A model generated the notes under the pieces. It searched no databases. It was given only the letters and a program-made list of their open reading frames with translations, and was not told the DNA's origin. 17,774 bases of DNA from assembly GCA_008081175.1 (NCBI GenBank), contig VMCW01000112.1, positions 1 through 17,774 of the forward strand. Direction: 5' to 3'. The position numbers and the translations under genes are program-made. This stretch comes from Flavobacteriaceae bacterium. Its GTDB lineage: Bacteria > Bacteroidota > Bacteroidia > Flavobacteriales > Flavobacteriaceae. This document shows, piece after piece, positions 1 through 7,562 of the stretch (position 1 is its first letter; every line of letters begins with the position of its first letter).

Positions 1-54
1 TAGAGCGCTACCTTGACAGGGTAGAGGTCACTGGTTCGAATCCAGTAACACCCA
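1..54 (+). tRNA. tRNA-Val (anticodon GAC), 5' end cut off by the window
   Basis: The 3' part of a tRNA. The anticodon stem pairs 8-12 with 20-24 around the seven-base loop TTGACAG, giving anticodon GAC at 15-17, which reads the valine codon GUC. The T arm follows at 30-46 with the usual TTCGAAT loop. The 3' acceptor strand AACACCC is at 47-53 and the discriminator A at 54. CCA is not encoded, since the next bases are CAT, so it would be added after transcription. The D arm is cut and the 5' acceptor strand lies outside the window. A terminator follows directly, so this is the last gene of its transcript. Confidence 0.92.
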
Positions 55-59
55 CATTG

Positions 60-90
60 CGCTTTCAATATCATTGAAAGCGTTTTTTTT
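60..90 (+). terminator. Rho-independent terminator after tRNA-Val
   Basis: A perfect 9-bp stem, CGCTTTCAA (60-68) pairing with TTGAAAGCG (74-82), surrounds a 5-base loop and is followed by eight T residues (83-90). It starts six bases after the tRNA 3' end, so it should end the tRNA transcript. Confidence 0.92.
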
Positions 91-217
91 AAAGTATTTC
101 AAAGCTTTAAGCTCTTCTTCCGTTTTGAGGAATTTTCACACCCAATACGTATCTATTTATTTTTCCTTTCTAATTGAATTATAGAAACACTTCACAAATA
201 TTAATTATATTTAAGTC

Positions 218-472
218 ATGACTAAAAAAACATCTGACTATTGGAAAGTCAACCTCAAGTATCTGGGGATATTATTAGTAATATGGTTTACTGTATCCTT
301 TGGATTTGGGATTCTTTTTGCAGAAACATTAAATCAATTCCATCTCGGTGGATTTCCCTTAGGTTTTTGGTTTGCACACCAGGGTGCTATATACATCTTT
401 GTTGTTTTAATTTTTGTTTATGTCTATTTGATGAATAAACTAGACCATAAATTTGATGTTGATGAGGTTTAA
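218..472 (+). CDS. DUF4212 small membrane subunit of a sodium:solute symporter
   Basis: An 84-residue membrane protein of the DUF4212 family, whose members are encoded just before large sodium:solute symporters of the VC_2705 type and are thought to be their accessory subunit. Two hydrophobic helices are visible, about residues 15-35 and 51-72, joined by a short loop with FHLGGFPLGFWFAHQG. The N-terminal YWK..LKYL...WF.VSFG.GILF pattern is typical of the family, and the C-terminal tail is acidic. The symporter gene begins 15 bases after the stop, so the two are almost certainly cotranscribed. No Shine-Dalgarno sequence is present, as usual in Bacteroidota. The start is chosen because the family pattern begins within ten residues of it. 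Its biochemical role is inferred from genomic pairing. Confidence 0.88.
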   Translation: MTKKTSDYWKVNLKYLGILLVIWFTVSFGFGILFAETLNQFHLGGFPLGFWFAHQGAIYIFVVLIFVYVYLMNKLDHKFDVDEV

Positions 473-487
473 GGAATTAATAAATAT

Positions 488-2185
488 ATGAGTGCACAGA
501 CCTGGACCTACCTTTTGGTGGGTTTAACTTTTTTAATATATATCGCAATAGCAATAATTGCTCGAGCGGGATCTACAAAGGAATTTTATGTAGCAGGAGG
601 TGGGGTTCATCCTATTGCAAACGGGATGGCAACTGCTGCAGACTGGATGTCTGCTGCATCTTTCTTGTCCATGGCGGGTTTGATCGCATTTATGGGTTAT
701 TCGGGAGGCCAATATTTGATGGGATGGACAGGAGGTTATGTTCTTCTGGCATTACTTTTGGCACCTTACCTTAGAAAATTTGGAAAATTTACTGTTCCTG
801 ATTTTATCGGAGAACGGTATTACTCTAAAAATGCGAGATTGGTTGCATTGATTTGTGCTCTTTTTATTTCTTTCACATATGTGGTTGGTCAAATGAAAGG
901 AGTAGGGGTTGCCTTTGCTCGATTTCTCAACGTTCCTTTTGATACAGGAGTACTTATTGGTATTGGAATAGTTTTCTTTTATGCCGTTTTGGGCGGAATG
1001 AAGGGAATTACCTATACTCAAGTAGCACAGTTTTGTGTCTTGATATTTGCCTTTACTGTACCAGCTATTTTTATTTCCATGCAAATGACAGGTAATCCTA
1101 TTCCACAACTCGGTTTTGGTTCTCGTGGAACAGATGGAGTATATCTCTTGGAAAAACTCAATCAACTTTCTGTAGATTTGGGATTTGATGCCTACACCGC
1201 AATAGATCAAAGCAACTTAACCAATATGTTTTTCATAACGGCGGCTTTAATGTTTGGAACAGCTGGCTTGCCACACGTTATTGTTCGTTTTTTTACGGTT
1301 CCAAGAGTCAAAGATGCCCGTATTTCTGCTGGATGGGCTCTTTTGTTTATAGCTGTGCTATACACTACAGCGCCAGCAGTAGCTGTTTTTGCACGTACAA
1401 ATTTGATCAATACACTATCAGAAACACCTTATAGCGAAGCACCTAGTTGGTTTACAAATTGGGAAAAAACAGGGTTGTTGACTTTTGATGATAAAAATGC
1501 AGATGGAAAAATTCAATATGTAGCTGATGCTAGTGTCAATGAACTCATAGTCGACCAAGACATTATTGTTCTAGCCAATCCAGAAATTGCAAATTTACCC
1601 CCTTGGGTAATTGGCTTGGTTGTTGCAGGGGGATTGGCCGCAGCTCTTTCAACTGCTGCAGGACTGTTATTAGTAATTTCAACCTCGATTTCTCATGATT
1701 TATTAAAGAATTACTTACGTCCAGACATTAGTGAAAAAGGAGAGCTTTATGCTGCTCGAATTGCTATCGCAGTTGCAGTAGTGGCTGCGGGACTAGCAGG
1801 TTTAAATCCACCTGGATTTGTAGCACAGGTTGTCGCTTTAGCTTTTGGACTGGCGGCTTCTTCTTTCTTTCCTGCCATAATTTTAGGAATATTTGATAAA
1901 CGTATGAATCGCGAAGGAGCTATTTCTGGCATGATTGTGGGTATCTTATTTACAATCACTTATATTATCCATTTTAAACCCCAATTAGGAGGCTCTGGGC
2001 TTCCTGAAGATTTTTGGTGGGGCATAGCTCCAGAAGGAATAGGTACATTAGGAATGTTAATTAATTTCATAGTAGCTTTAGGAGTTTCACGCTTTACCGC
2101 CAGTCCTCCAAAAGAGGTTCAAGAGTTAACCGAACAAATTAGAACTCCAAGAGGATCCCTAAGCCCGGACAATTCAGTACATTAA
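488..2185 (+). CDS. Sodium:solute symporter, VC_2705/ActP-like
   Basis: A 565-residue polytopic inner-membrane transporter of the SSS family (LeuT fold), close to the group paired with DUF4212 subunits. It probably imports acetate or another short carboxylate with Na+. The N-terminus has the family stretch EFYVAGGGVHPIANG followed by AADWMSAASFLSMAG. The SSS helix GGLAAALSTAAGLLLVIST begins near residue 381; its Ser/Thr residues correspond to the sodium-site helix. Two regions lie outside the membrane core: about residues 205-235, and 320-370, which holds an EF-hand-like segment (D335-I342). The C-terminal tail is hydrophilic. It sits between the DUF4212 gene and acs, which supports acetate as substrate, but pyruvate, propionate or another carboxylate cannot be excluded from sequence. 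Confidence 0.88.
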   Translation: MSAQTWTYLLVGLTFLIYIAIAIIARAGSTKEFYVAGGGVHPIANGMATAADWMSAASFLSMAGLIAFMGYSGGQYLMGWTGGYVLLALLLAPYLRKFGKFTVPDFIGERYYSKNARLVALICALFISFTYVVGQMKGVGVAFARFLNVPFDTGVLIGIGIVFFYAVLGGMKGITYTQVAQFCVLIFAFTVPAIFISMQMTGNPIPQLGFGSRGTDGVYLLEKLNQLSVDLGFDAYTAIDQSNLTNMFFITAALMFGTAGLPHVIVRFFTVPRVKDARISAGWALLFIAVLYTTAPAVAVFARTNLINTLSETPYSEAPSWFTNWEKTGLLTFDDKNADGKIQYVADASVNELIVDQDIIVLANPEIANLPPWVIGLVVAGGLAAALSTAAGLLLVISTSISHDLLKNYLRPDISEKGELYAARIAIAVAVVAAGLAGLNPPGFVAQVVALAFGLAASSFFPAIILGIFDKRMNREGAISGMIVGILFTITYIIHFKPQLGGSGLPEDFWWGIAPEGIGTLGMLINFIVALGVSRFTASPPKEVQELTEQIRTPRGSLSPDNSVH

Positions 2186-2208
2186 TTATAAATACAGCTT
2201 AAAAACTC

Positions 2209-4110
2209 ATGATGAATAAAATTCAATCGCTTTCTGGCTATCTTCACGAATATCAAAAGAGCGTCCATCAACCCGAAAAATTTTGGAGTAGAATTGCGGA
2301 ATCATTCCATTGGAAAAAGCCATGGGATCAGGTTCTTTCATGGGATTTTAACGGTCCAGAGGTCAAATGGTTTGAAAATGCAAAACTGAACATCACCGAA
2401 AATATTTTTGAAAGACAACTGTTTACCCATGGAGAAAAAACAGCTATCATCTGGGAACCCAATGAATCCGATGAACCAGCCCTTCATATTACTTACAAGC
2501 AACTCTTTGATAAGACTTGTCAATTTGCAAATACTTTAGAGGCTCAAGGTGTAGGAAAAGGAGATCGCGTAATTATTTACATGCCGATGATCCCTGAAGC
2601 AGCAGTAGCCATGCTTGCCTGTGCACGAATTGGTGCTGTCCATTCTGTTGTTTTTGCAGGATTTTCTTCTTCTGCTTTAGCCGATCGAATAAATGATTGT
2701 GAGGCCAAAATGGTGCTGACTTCTGATGGAAATTTTAGAGGAGCTAAAAACATTCCAGTAAAAGCAGTGGTAGATGAAGCTCTTGAAAAAACAAACACCG
2801 TGGAAAAGGTAATTGTTTGCCAAAGAACAAAAGCTGAAGTACACATGGAGCCTGGAAGAGATTTATGGTGGCACGAAGCGATTAAAGATCAAGACACGAA
2901 GCACAAGGCTGCAACCGTAGATTCTGAAGACCTGTTGTTTATTTTATATACCTCTGGTTCTACAGGAAAACCAAAAGGGGTCGTGCACACTACTGGTGGT
3001 TATATGGTTTATTCTCAGTATTCTTTCCTTAATGTTTTTCAATATGAACAGAACGACGTGTATTGGTGTACAGCAGACATTGGCTGGATAACAGGGCATA
3101 GTTATATTATTTATGGGCCCCTACTAAGTGGAGCTACAACCCTTATGTTTGAGGGTGTTCCTACTTATCCCCACCCAGGACGTTTTTGGGAAATTATAGA
3201 TAAATATCAGGTCAACCAGTTTTATACAGCACCTACTGCTATACGTGCACTACAAGCTTACGGACTCGATCCGATAACACCTTATAAATTGGATTCGCTT
3301 AAAGTAATAGGTTCTGTAGGTGAACCGATAAACGAGGAGGCCTGGCACTGGTATCACGACCACATAGGAAAAGGGAAATGTCCTTTGGTTGACACTTGGT
3401 GGCAGACTGAAACTGGAGGAATAATGATTTCTCCTTTAGCAGGAATTACACCAAACAAACCTGCACATGCTTCTTTACCGCTTCCAGGGGTTCAACCCAT
3501 AATTGTGGATGCAGAAGGAAACGAATTGAAGGGGAATAATGTTGAAGGAAATTTATGTATCAAGTTTCCTTGGCCTTCCATGATACGCACAACCTATGGC
3601 GATCATAAACGATGTAAAGAAACTTATTTTTCAGCCTATCCTGGTATGTATTTTACGGGAGATGGAGTAAAACGAGATCACGACGGCTATTTGAGAATTC
3701 TTGGGCGAGTGGACGATGTAATGAATGTCTCTGGTCATCGTATGGGCACTGCTGAAGTAGAAAATGCTATCAATGAACACCCTAAGGTAATCGAATCTGC
3801 AGTTGTAGGTTTCCCACATGATATCAAGGGGCAGGGAATCTATGCCTATGTTATTTGTGATATAGAAGGAAGAACAGAAGCAGGTCTTATTGAAGAAATA
3901 AAAGACACCGTTCGAAATATAATTGGACCCATAGCAAAACCAGATCAAGTTCAAATTGTTTCTGGGCTACCTAAAACAAGATCTGGAAAAATTATGCGAC
4001 GTATACTGAGAAAAGTAGCGAGTAACGATATCTCAAACTTAGGAGACACCTCTACGCTTTTAAATCCAGAAGTTGTTGATGAAATTATAAAAGGAGCAAA
4101 AACAAACTAG
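2209..4110 (+). CDS. acs: Acetyl-CoA synthetase
   Basis: AMP-forming acetate-CoA ligase (ANL superfamily, cytosolic) making acetyl-CoA from acetate, ATP and CoA through acetyl-AMP. At 633 residues it is close to the usual 630-655. Visible motifs are the phosphate loop YTSGSTGKPKG (247-257), DTWWQTETGG (395-404) with the tryptophan that limits the acyl pocket to acetate, and the hinge region GRVDDVMNVSGHRMGTAEVE. Near the C-terminus, PKTRSGKIMRR contains catalytic K594, the lysine that protein acetyltransferases modify in well-studied Acs enzymes. It begins 23 bases after the symporter stop and probably belongs to that transcript. Two ATG codons stand in tandem (2209 and 2212), so the start is uncertain by one residue. 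Propionyl-CoA synthetase is the closest alternative, but WWQTETGG and the length favour Acs. Confidence 0.95.
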   Translation: MMNKIQSLSGYLHEYQKSVHQPEKFWSRIAESFHWKKPWDQVLSWDFNGPEVKWFENAKLNITENIFERQLFTHGEKTAIIWEPNESDEPALHITYKQLFDKTCQFANTLEAQGVGKGDRVIIYMPMIPEAAVAMLACARIGAVHSVVFAGFSSSALADRINDCEAKMVLTSDGNFRGAKNIPVKAVVDEALEKTNTVEKVIVCQRTKAEVHMEPGRDLWWHEAIKDQDTKHKAATVDSEDLLFILYTSGSTGKPKGVVHTTGGYMVYSQYSFLNVFQYEQNDVYWCTADIGWITGHSYIIYGPLLSGATTLMFEGVPTYPHPGRFWEIIDKYQVNQFYTAPTAIRALQAYGLDPITPYKLDSLKVIGSVGEPINEEAWHWYHDHIGKGKCPLVDTWWQTETGGIMISPLAGITPNKPAHASLPLPGVQPIIVDAEGNELKGNNVEGNLCIKFPWPSMIRTTYGDHKRCKETYFSAYPGMYFTGDGVKRDHDGYLRILGRVDDVMNVSGHRMGTAEVENAINEHPKVIESAVVGFPHDIKGQGIYAYVICDIEGRTEAGLIEEIKDTVRNIIGPIAKPDQVQIVSGLPKTRSGKIMRRILRKVASNDISNLGDTSTLLNPEVVDEIIKGAKTN

Positions 4111-4116
4111 ATTTAT

Positions 4117-4371
4117 TTACTCAGAACAGTATTCATCTCCTTCTTCAAAGTTGTCGTAAATTTCTTTGGAGACAATACCTTGACGTACGCCGTCGTCGGG
4201 GAGGTTGGGTTGTGAGGGAGTGTTGTAGTAATTTATGTACTCGTCTGTTTGTAGTACGAAGTAAAATCTGTTTTCTATTTCTACTTTTTGGATAATGGTA
4301 CCACAGCGTTCCTCAGTAGCTTGGCAAGCAAGAAACAGAAAGGCAACAAACAAAAAAGATACATTTTGCAT
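4117..4371 (-). CDS. Small putative lipoprotein, unknown function
   Basis: An 84-residue protein that I do not recognise beyond its being a likely lipoprotein. From the start at 4371 it has a short hydrophobic signal (about residues 4-15) ending in FLAC, with Cys16 the predicted lipid attachment site. The next residues are Q-A-T-E-E. The mature part is acidic and has two more cysteines, in ERCGTI and near the end in DEYCSE, which could form a disulfide. GTIIQKVEIENRFYFVLQ suggests short beta strands. An ATG at 4389 would add six residues and overlap murF by 14 bases; I prefer 4371, four bases after the murF stop, because it gives a compact signal peptide. It is probably cotranscribed with murF. 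It converges on acs with a six-base gap and no visible terminator between them. Confidence 0.7.
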   Translation of the reverse strand: MQNVSFLFVAFLFLACQATEERCGTIIQKVEIENRFYFVLQTDEYINYYNTPSQPNLPDDGVRQGIVSKEIYDNFEEGDEYCSE

Positions 4372-4375
4372 GGGC

Positions 4376-5671
4376 TTAGAGGGTTTCAATAAAAGTAATA
4401 ATTCGTTCCAGTTGCATGGATCGTGACCCTTTTATTAAGAGGTGATTCCAGTTAGACAAATCTATTTTCAAATCATTTGTCAACGTTTCCAGTTGGGTAT
4501 ATTTTTTAATGTTAGGAGCTGTTTTTTTGGTTTTTTCAAATAGGGGCCCATAGGTATATATGCTTTTGAATTTGAGTTCTAAGCATCGTTTAAGTAGGTT
4601 TTCATGTGCTTTGTTAGCAAAAACTCCCAGTTCCAACATATCTCCTAATAGTACAGCACTGTTTTTTGGGTCGATACTGGAGAACGAATCTAGAGCAGCT
4701 TCCATACTGCTGGGATTGGCGTTGTAGGCATCTAAAATAATTTGAATCCCTTTTAGATTTAGTTTTTGAGAACGGTTGTTTTTTGAATCATAGAATTTTA
4801 TTGCATCCTGGATATGTTCTATCTGAACATCAAATAAAATCCCAAAAGTTATAGCTGCTGCTATATTGTTCAAATTGTATGCTCCGTGAAGTGGACTTTG
4901 AAAAAGGTACTTGTCATATTCCAAACCAAGACTATTGTCTTTTGGATCTGTAACCGAAATTTGAAAATCGTTGTATTCCTGATCTCCAAATAAAAAAGTA
5001 TCACACTCTTTAGTGAGTTCTACCTGTTTAAGGTCATTACCATTTACAACTATTTTACCCTTATTTTCTTTTAGGTGCTGATACAATTCAGATTTTCCTT
5101 GAACTACTCCAGCTTCACTGCCAAAACCTTCTAAATGTGCTTTTCCAAAATTTGTTATGTAGCCCCAATCGGGTAGCGCAATAGCACAAAGTCTTTGAAT
5201 TTCCTTGAGGTGGTTGGCACCCATTTCTATGACACCAATTTCGTGTTTGTTGTTCAATTGAAGCAAAGTGAGAGGAACACCAATGTGATTGTTGAAGTTA
5301 CCGCTTGTTGCAAGAACATTGTATTTTTTTGAAAGTACTTCCCGGATTAATTCTTTTGTAGTGGTTTTTCCGTTACTTCCTGTTAAAGCAATAATAGGAA
5401 GTCCTAGTTTTTTTCGGTGATGCGTTGCAAGCTCTTGTAGGGTATTGAGGGTATTTTCAACACAAAAAACCCGTTCATCATTTTCCAAACCACTACTTTG
5501 ATCTACGACAACGTAGGCTGCACCTTTTTTTAAAGCTGCTTCTGCATATTTATTTCCATCAAAATGAGTTCCTTTAAGAGCAAAGAAAAGCGCCCCCTTT
5601 TCAATAGAGCGACTGTCTGTACTGACACTAGTAGATTTTAAAAATGCAGTATAAAGTGATTCTATTTTCAT
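4376..5671 (-). CDS. murF: UDP-N-acetylmuramoyl-tripeptide--D-alanyl-D-alanine ligase
   Basis: MurF adds D-Ala-D-Ala to the UDP-MurNAc tripeptide, the last cytosolic step of peptidoglycan precursor synthesis. At 431 residues it is within the usual range. The N-terminal substrate domain includes STDSRSIEKGALFFALKG, which matches the Mur pattern. The ATP-binding loop TGSNGKTTTKE is at about 97-107, followed by NFNNHIGVPLTLL. The central domain has EMGANHLKEIQ and ITNFGKAHLEGFGS, and the C-terminal ligase domain has LDAYNANPSSMEAAL and LLGDMLELG. Unusually for mur genes it is not in a dcw cluster but follows gldJ. Only three bases separate its ATG from the T-run of the gldJ terminator, so its expression must come from read-through or from a promoter inside gldJ. 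Confidence 0.95.
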   Translation of the reverse strand: MKIESLYTAFLKSTSVSTDSRSIEKGALFFALKGTHFDGNKYAEAALKKGAAYVVVDQSSGLENDERVFCVENTLNTLQELATHHRKKLGLPIIALTGSNGKTTTKELIREVLSKKYNVLATSGNFNNHIGVPLTLLQLNNKHEIGVIEMGANHLKEIQRLCAIALPDWGYITNFGKAHLEGFGSEAGVVQGKSELYQHLKENKGKIVVNGNDLKQVELTKECDTFLFGDQEYNDFQISVTDPKDNSLGLEYDKYLFQSPLHGAYNLNNIAAAITFGILFDVQIEHIQDAIKFYDSKNNRSQKLNLKGIQIILDAYNANPSSMEAALDSFSSIDPKNSAVLLGDMLELGVFANKAHENLLKRCLELKFKSIYTYGPLFEKTKKTAPNIKKYTQLETLTNDLKIDLSNWNHLLIKGSRSMQLERIITFIETL

Positions 5672-5674
5672 TCT

Positions 5675-5704
5675 AAAAAAAAAGCATCTTTACTAAAGAT
5701 GCTT
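5675..5704 (-). terminator. Rho-independent terminator after gldJ, abutting murF
   Basis: On the minus strand a perfect 9-bp stem (AAGCATCTT pairing with AAGATGCTT, 5704-5682) with a five-base loop runs into nine consecutive T residues (5683-5675). It begins nine bases after the gldJ stop codon. Its T-run ends three bases before the murF start codon at 5671, so it separates gldJ from murF on the transcript. Confidence 0.88.
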
Positions 5705-5713
5705 CAAATCGTT

Positions 5714-7384
5714 TTATCCACGTCTTTTGTGGCGGGCTCTCTTTTTAACTTGGCTTTTAGAACCTAGTCTGGACATAGCACAACGAAAACCGATATAATC
5801 TGTCGCAATATATTGAGGTAAATAACGTCTTTGAGCTGGATCCAGCCAGTAGGCACGATCTTTCCATGAGCCTCCTTTATATACACGAACCTCATCGGTG
5901 ATTAAAGTAGTTCTGTTTGAGCTTTTATCGTAATCACGAAGAAAAGTACCGTCAGAAGCTTTTGTAACTTTTGCAGGAACGGGTGCGTCGTACATTTGAT
6001 TCGTTTCTGGGGTCTGACTAGTTTCAACATTGGATCTTCCAGCTGCAAAATTCCTTGAGGATTCTGTATCACCGTCTCTGTAATTACGATTGTCGCTCTC
6101 AGAGAAATTTTGCCGTAAAAAAGTATCGTTTTCGTCAACAGGAACTTCAACTAATTCACCAGGTAATCTTTTAAGAAGTACTTTACCATTCGGAAGTGTA
6201 TCAAAAACAAGTTGGTCAGCGGCAATAACTTGTACCTTGCCATCTTCACCTAAAACGGATTTAGAATAAACATTTCCTCGGTAGTAATTAAAGTCATTTG
6301 CTTCGTCATCAACGATAGGACGGTACACATCAGAAACCCATTCTGCAACGTTACCAGCCATATCGTAGATCCCAAAATCGTTAGGTGGATACTGCTTTAC
6401 TTGAATTGTGATGTCGGCTCCATCATCAGACCAACCTGCAATTCCTCCATAATCTCCTTTTCCTAGTTTGAAATTAGCTAGTTGATCGCCTTCTGTTCTT
6501 CGATCACTAGAGCGGGTATATTCTCCAGACCAAGGATATTTTTTCTTGCCTCTGTAGTTGTTGTATTCACGATCACCAACTAAGGCTAGGGCAGCGTACT
6601 CCCATTCTGATTCAGTAGGGAGACGATAGGAGGGAAGTAAAATTCCTTTTTCTACACCAGCATAGACTTTTACTATAGAATCTCCTTTCTTTTGTTCTGC
6701 GCGTTTTCCAGCAAGGCTGTCCATTTTACCGTCGTAAGCAGTTTCTGGTCTTTTGAGGTAGGCTTGGGTATTGAATGTGCTGTTGGTTTCAACCTCATTA
6801 TAACGCACATCTTTTTGGATGTAAGCCTCACGCTCTAGAATGTATTCGTTTACGCGGTCTGTTCGCCATTCTGCATATTGAACGGCTTGAAGCCAATTTA
6901 CACCGACAACGGGATATTCAGCATAGGCTGGGTGTCTTAAGTAATTGGTTGTGAGTTCTTCAACGTAACCTAGCTGGTTTCTCCATACTAAGGTATCGGG
7001 AAGCGCCCCTTCATAGATTTGTCTATACTGGGGGTCTTGGGTTGGAAAAACGTATTCTAGCCAATCCAAATACTCCATATACATTAAGTTTGTTACCTCA
7101 GTTTCATCAATGTAAAAGGACATAACATGTTGTTGGGTTGGCGAGTTATTCCAATCGTGCATCACATCATCTTGTACCTGTCCTTTGGTGTAAGTTCCTC
7201 CTTCAATAAAAACTAAACCAGGACCTGTTTCTTGTTCGTTAAATTCTACATTGTATTGAAAACCACCACTTTTGGAATTGATGTCCCATCCTGTTCCTCG
7301 CGAGACGTTATTTCCTCCGCAAGCGATAAAAGTAAGAGCAATTGAACAGGTGATGGATAAAGAAATTAAATTTCTCACTTTCAT
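5714..7384 (-). CDS. gldJ: Gliding motility / type IX secretion lipoprotein GldJ
   Basis: GldJ is an outer-membrane-associated lipoprotein needed for gliding and for a stable T9SS in Flavobacterium. The 556 residues here match the family length (about 560). From the start at 7384 there is a lipoprotein signal ending LTFIAC with Cys22 as the lipid site, then a glycine-rich linker and a long formylglycine-generating-enzyme (FGE/SUMF1)-like domain, roughly residue 56 to near the end. Its motifs include FIEGGTYTKG, FYIDETEVTN, YRLPTESEWEYAA, DMAGNVAEWVSD, VYKGGSWKDRAYW and GFRCAMSR. The paired cysteines of true FGE are missing, so it should be non-catalytic. The tail KKRARHKRRG is strongly basic. 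An upstream in-frame ATG at 7432 is rejected because a promoter lies between the two starts. GldK is the main alternative, but the length favours GldJ. Confidence 0.9.
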   Translation of the reverse strand: MKVRNLISLSITCSIALTFIACGGNNVSRGTGWDINSKSGGFQYNVEFNEQETGPGLVFIEGGTYTKGQVQDDVMHDWNNSPTQQHVMSFYIDETEVTNLMYMEYLDWLEYVFPTQDPQYRQIYEGALPDTLVWRNQLGYVEELTTNYLRHPAYAEYPVVGVNWLQAVQYAEWRTDRVNEYILEREAYIQKDVRYNEVETNSTFNTQAYLKRPETAYDGKMDSLAGKRAEQKKGDSIVKVYAGVEKGILLPSYRLPTESEWEYAALALVGDREYNNYRGKKKYPWSGEYTRSSDRRTEGDQLANFKLGKGDYGGIAGWSDDGADITIQVKQYPPNDFGIYDMAGNVAEWVSDVYRPIVDDEANDFNYYRGNVYSKSVLGEDGKVQVIAADQLVFDTLPNGKVLLKRLPGELVEVPVDENDTFLRQNFSESDNRNYRDGDTESSRNFAAGRSNVETSQTPETNQMYDAPVPAKVTKASDGTFLRDYDKSSNRTTLITDEVRVYKGGSWKDRAYWLDPAQRRYLPQYIATDYIGFRCAMSRLGSKSQVKKRARHKRRG

Positions 7385-7401
7385 AAGGGTCTCTATTTTT
7401 T

Positions 7402-7432
7402 CAAAAATAAACTGCAATATACAAATAATCAA
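7402..7432 (-). promoter_or_regulatory. Predicted gldJ promoter (Bacteroidota type)
   Basis: Reading the minus strand, TTG at 7432-7430 is followed after 20 bases by TATTTTTG at 7409-7402. This fits the Bacteroidota consensus of a -33 TTG and a -7 TAnnTTTG completely. Transcription would begin near 7395, leaving about ten bases of leader before the ATG at 7384. This is the main reason for rejecting the upstream start at 7432. Confidence 0.55.
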
Positions 7433-7475
7433 TTTGAACTGAAATTGGTTTTTTTATTTTATTCTGTTGTTGTTA

Positions 7476-7489
7476 TGAAAACGCTTTCA
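7476..7489. promoter_or_regulatory. Possible LacI-family (cre-like) operator in the gldJ-porV divergent region
   Basis: TGAAAACGCTTTCA is a near-perfect palindrome (12 of 14 positions symmetric, central CG). It resembles the TGNNANCGNTNNCA operators bound by LacI/GalR-family repressors. It lies 92 bases upstream of the gldJ start and 102 bases before porV, so a bound protein could act on either. CcpA itself is not expected in Bacteroidota, but LacI-family regulators occur there. A single copy was found, so chance remains possible. Confidence 0.3.
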
Positions 7490-7562
7490 GTGACTTATTA
7501 TTGCTTTGATTAAAAAAATATTAATAATTGATACTTTAAACACAAGATTTTTAAAAGGTCAA

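Noticed and set aside
206..213. TATATTTA as a -7 promoter box for the DUF4212 gene
   Set aside because: It ends five bases before the ATG, so transcription would start at or inside the start codon, and no TTG lies 19-23 bases upstream (the nearest is 29 bases away).
752..1210. An antisense open frame of 152 codons inside the symporter gene
   Set aside because: It has unconvincing composition, no family signature, and lies opposite a well-supported gene. The same holds for the other antisense frames within acs, pdhA, E2, mlaF and gldJ.
7385..7432. A longer gldJ product starting at 7432
   Set aside because: The extra 16 residues would come before a lipoprotein signal, and a full TTG/TAnnTTTG promoter lies inside this stretch.
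7475..7513. A 12-codon open frame (MKTLSVTYYCFD) upstream of porV as a remnant of porU
   Set aside because: It is very short, shows no recognisable PorU similarity, and its first bases are the palindrome described separately. There is no support for a remnant.
7532..7539. TACTTTAA as a -7 box for porV
   Set aside because: It matches only six of eight positions by the consensus and its best upstream TTG is 23 bases away. It was too weak to list as a feature.
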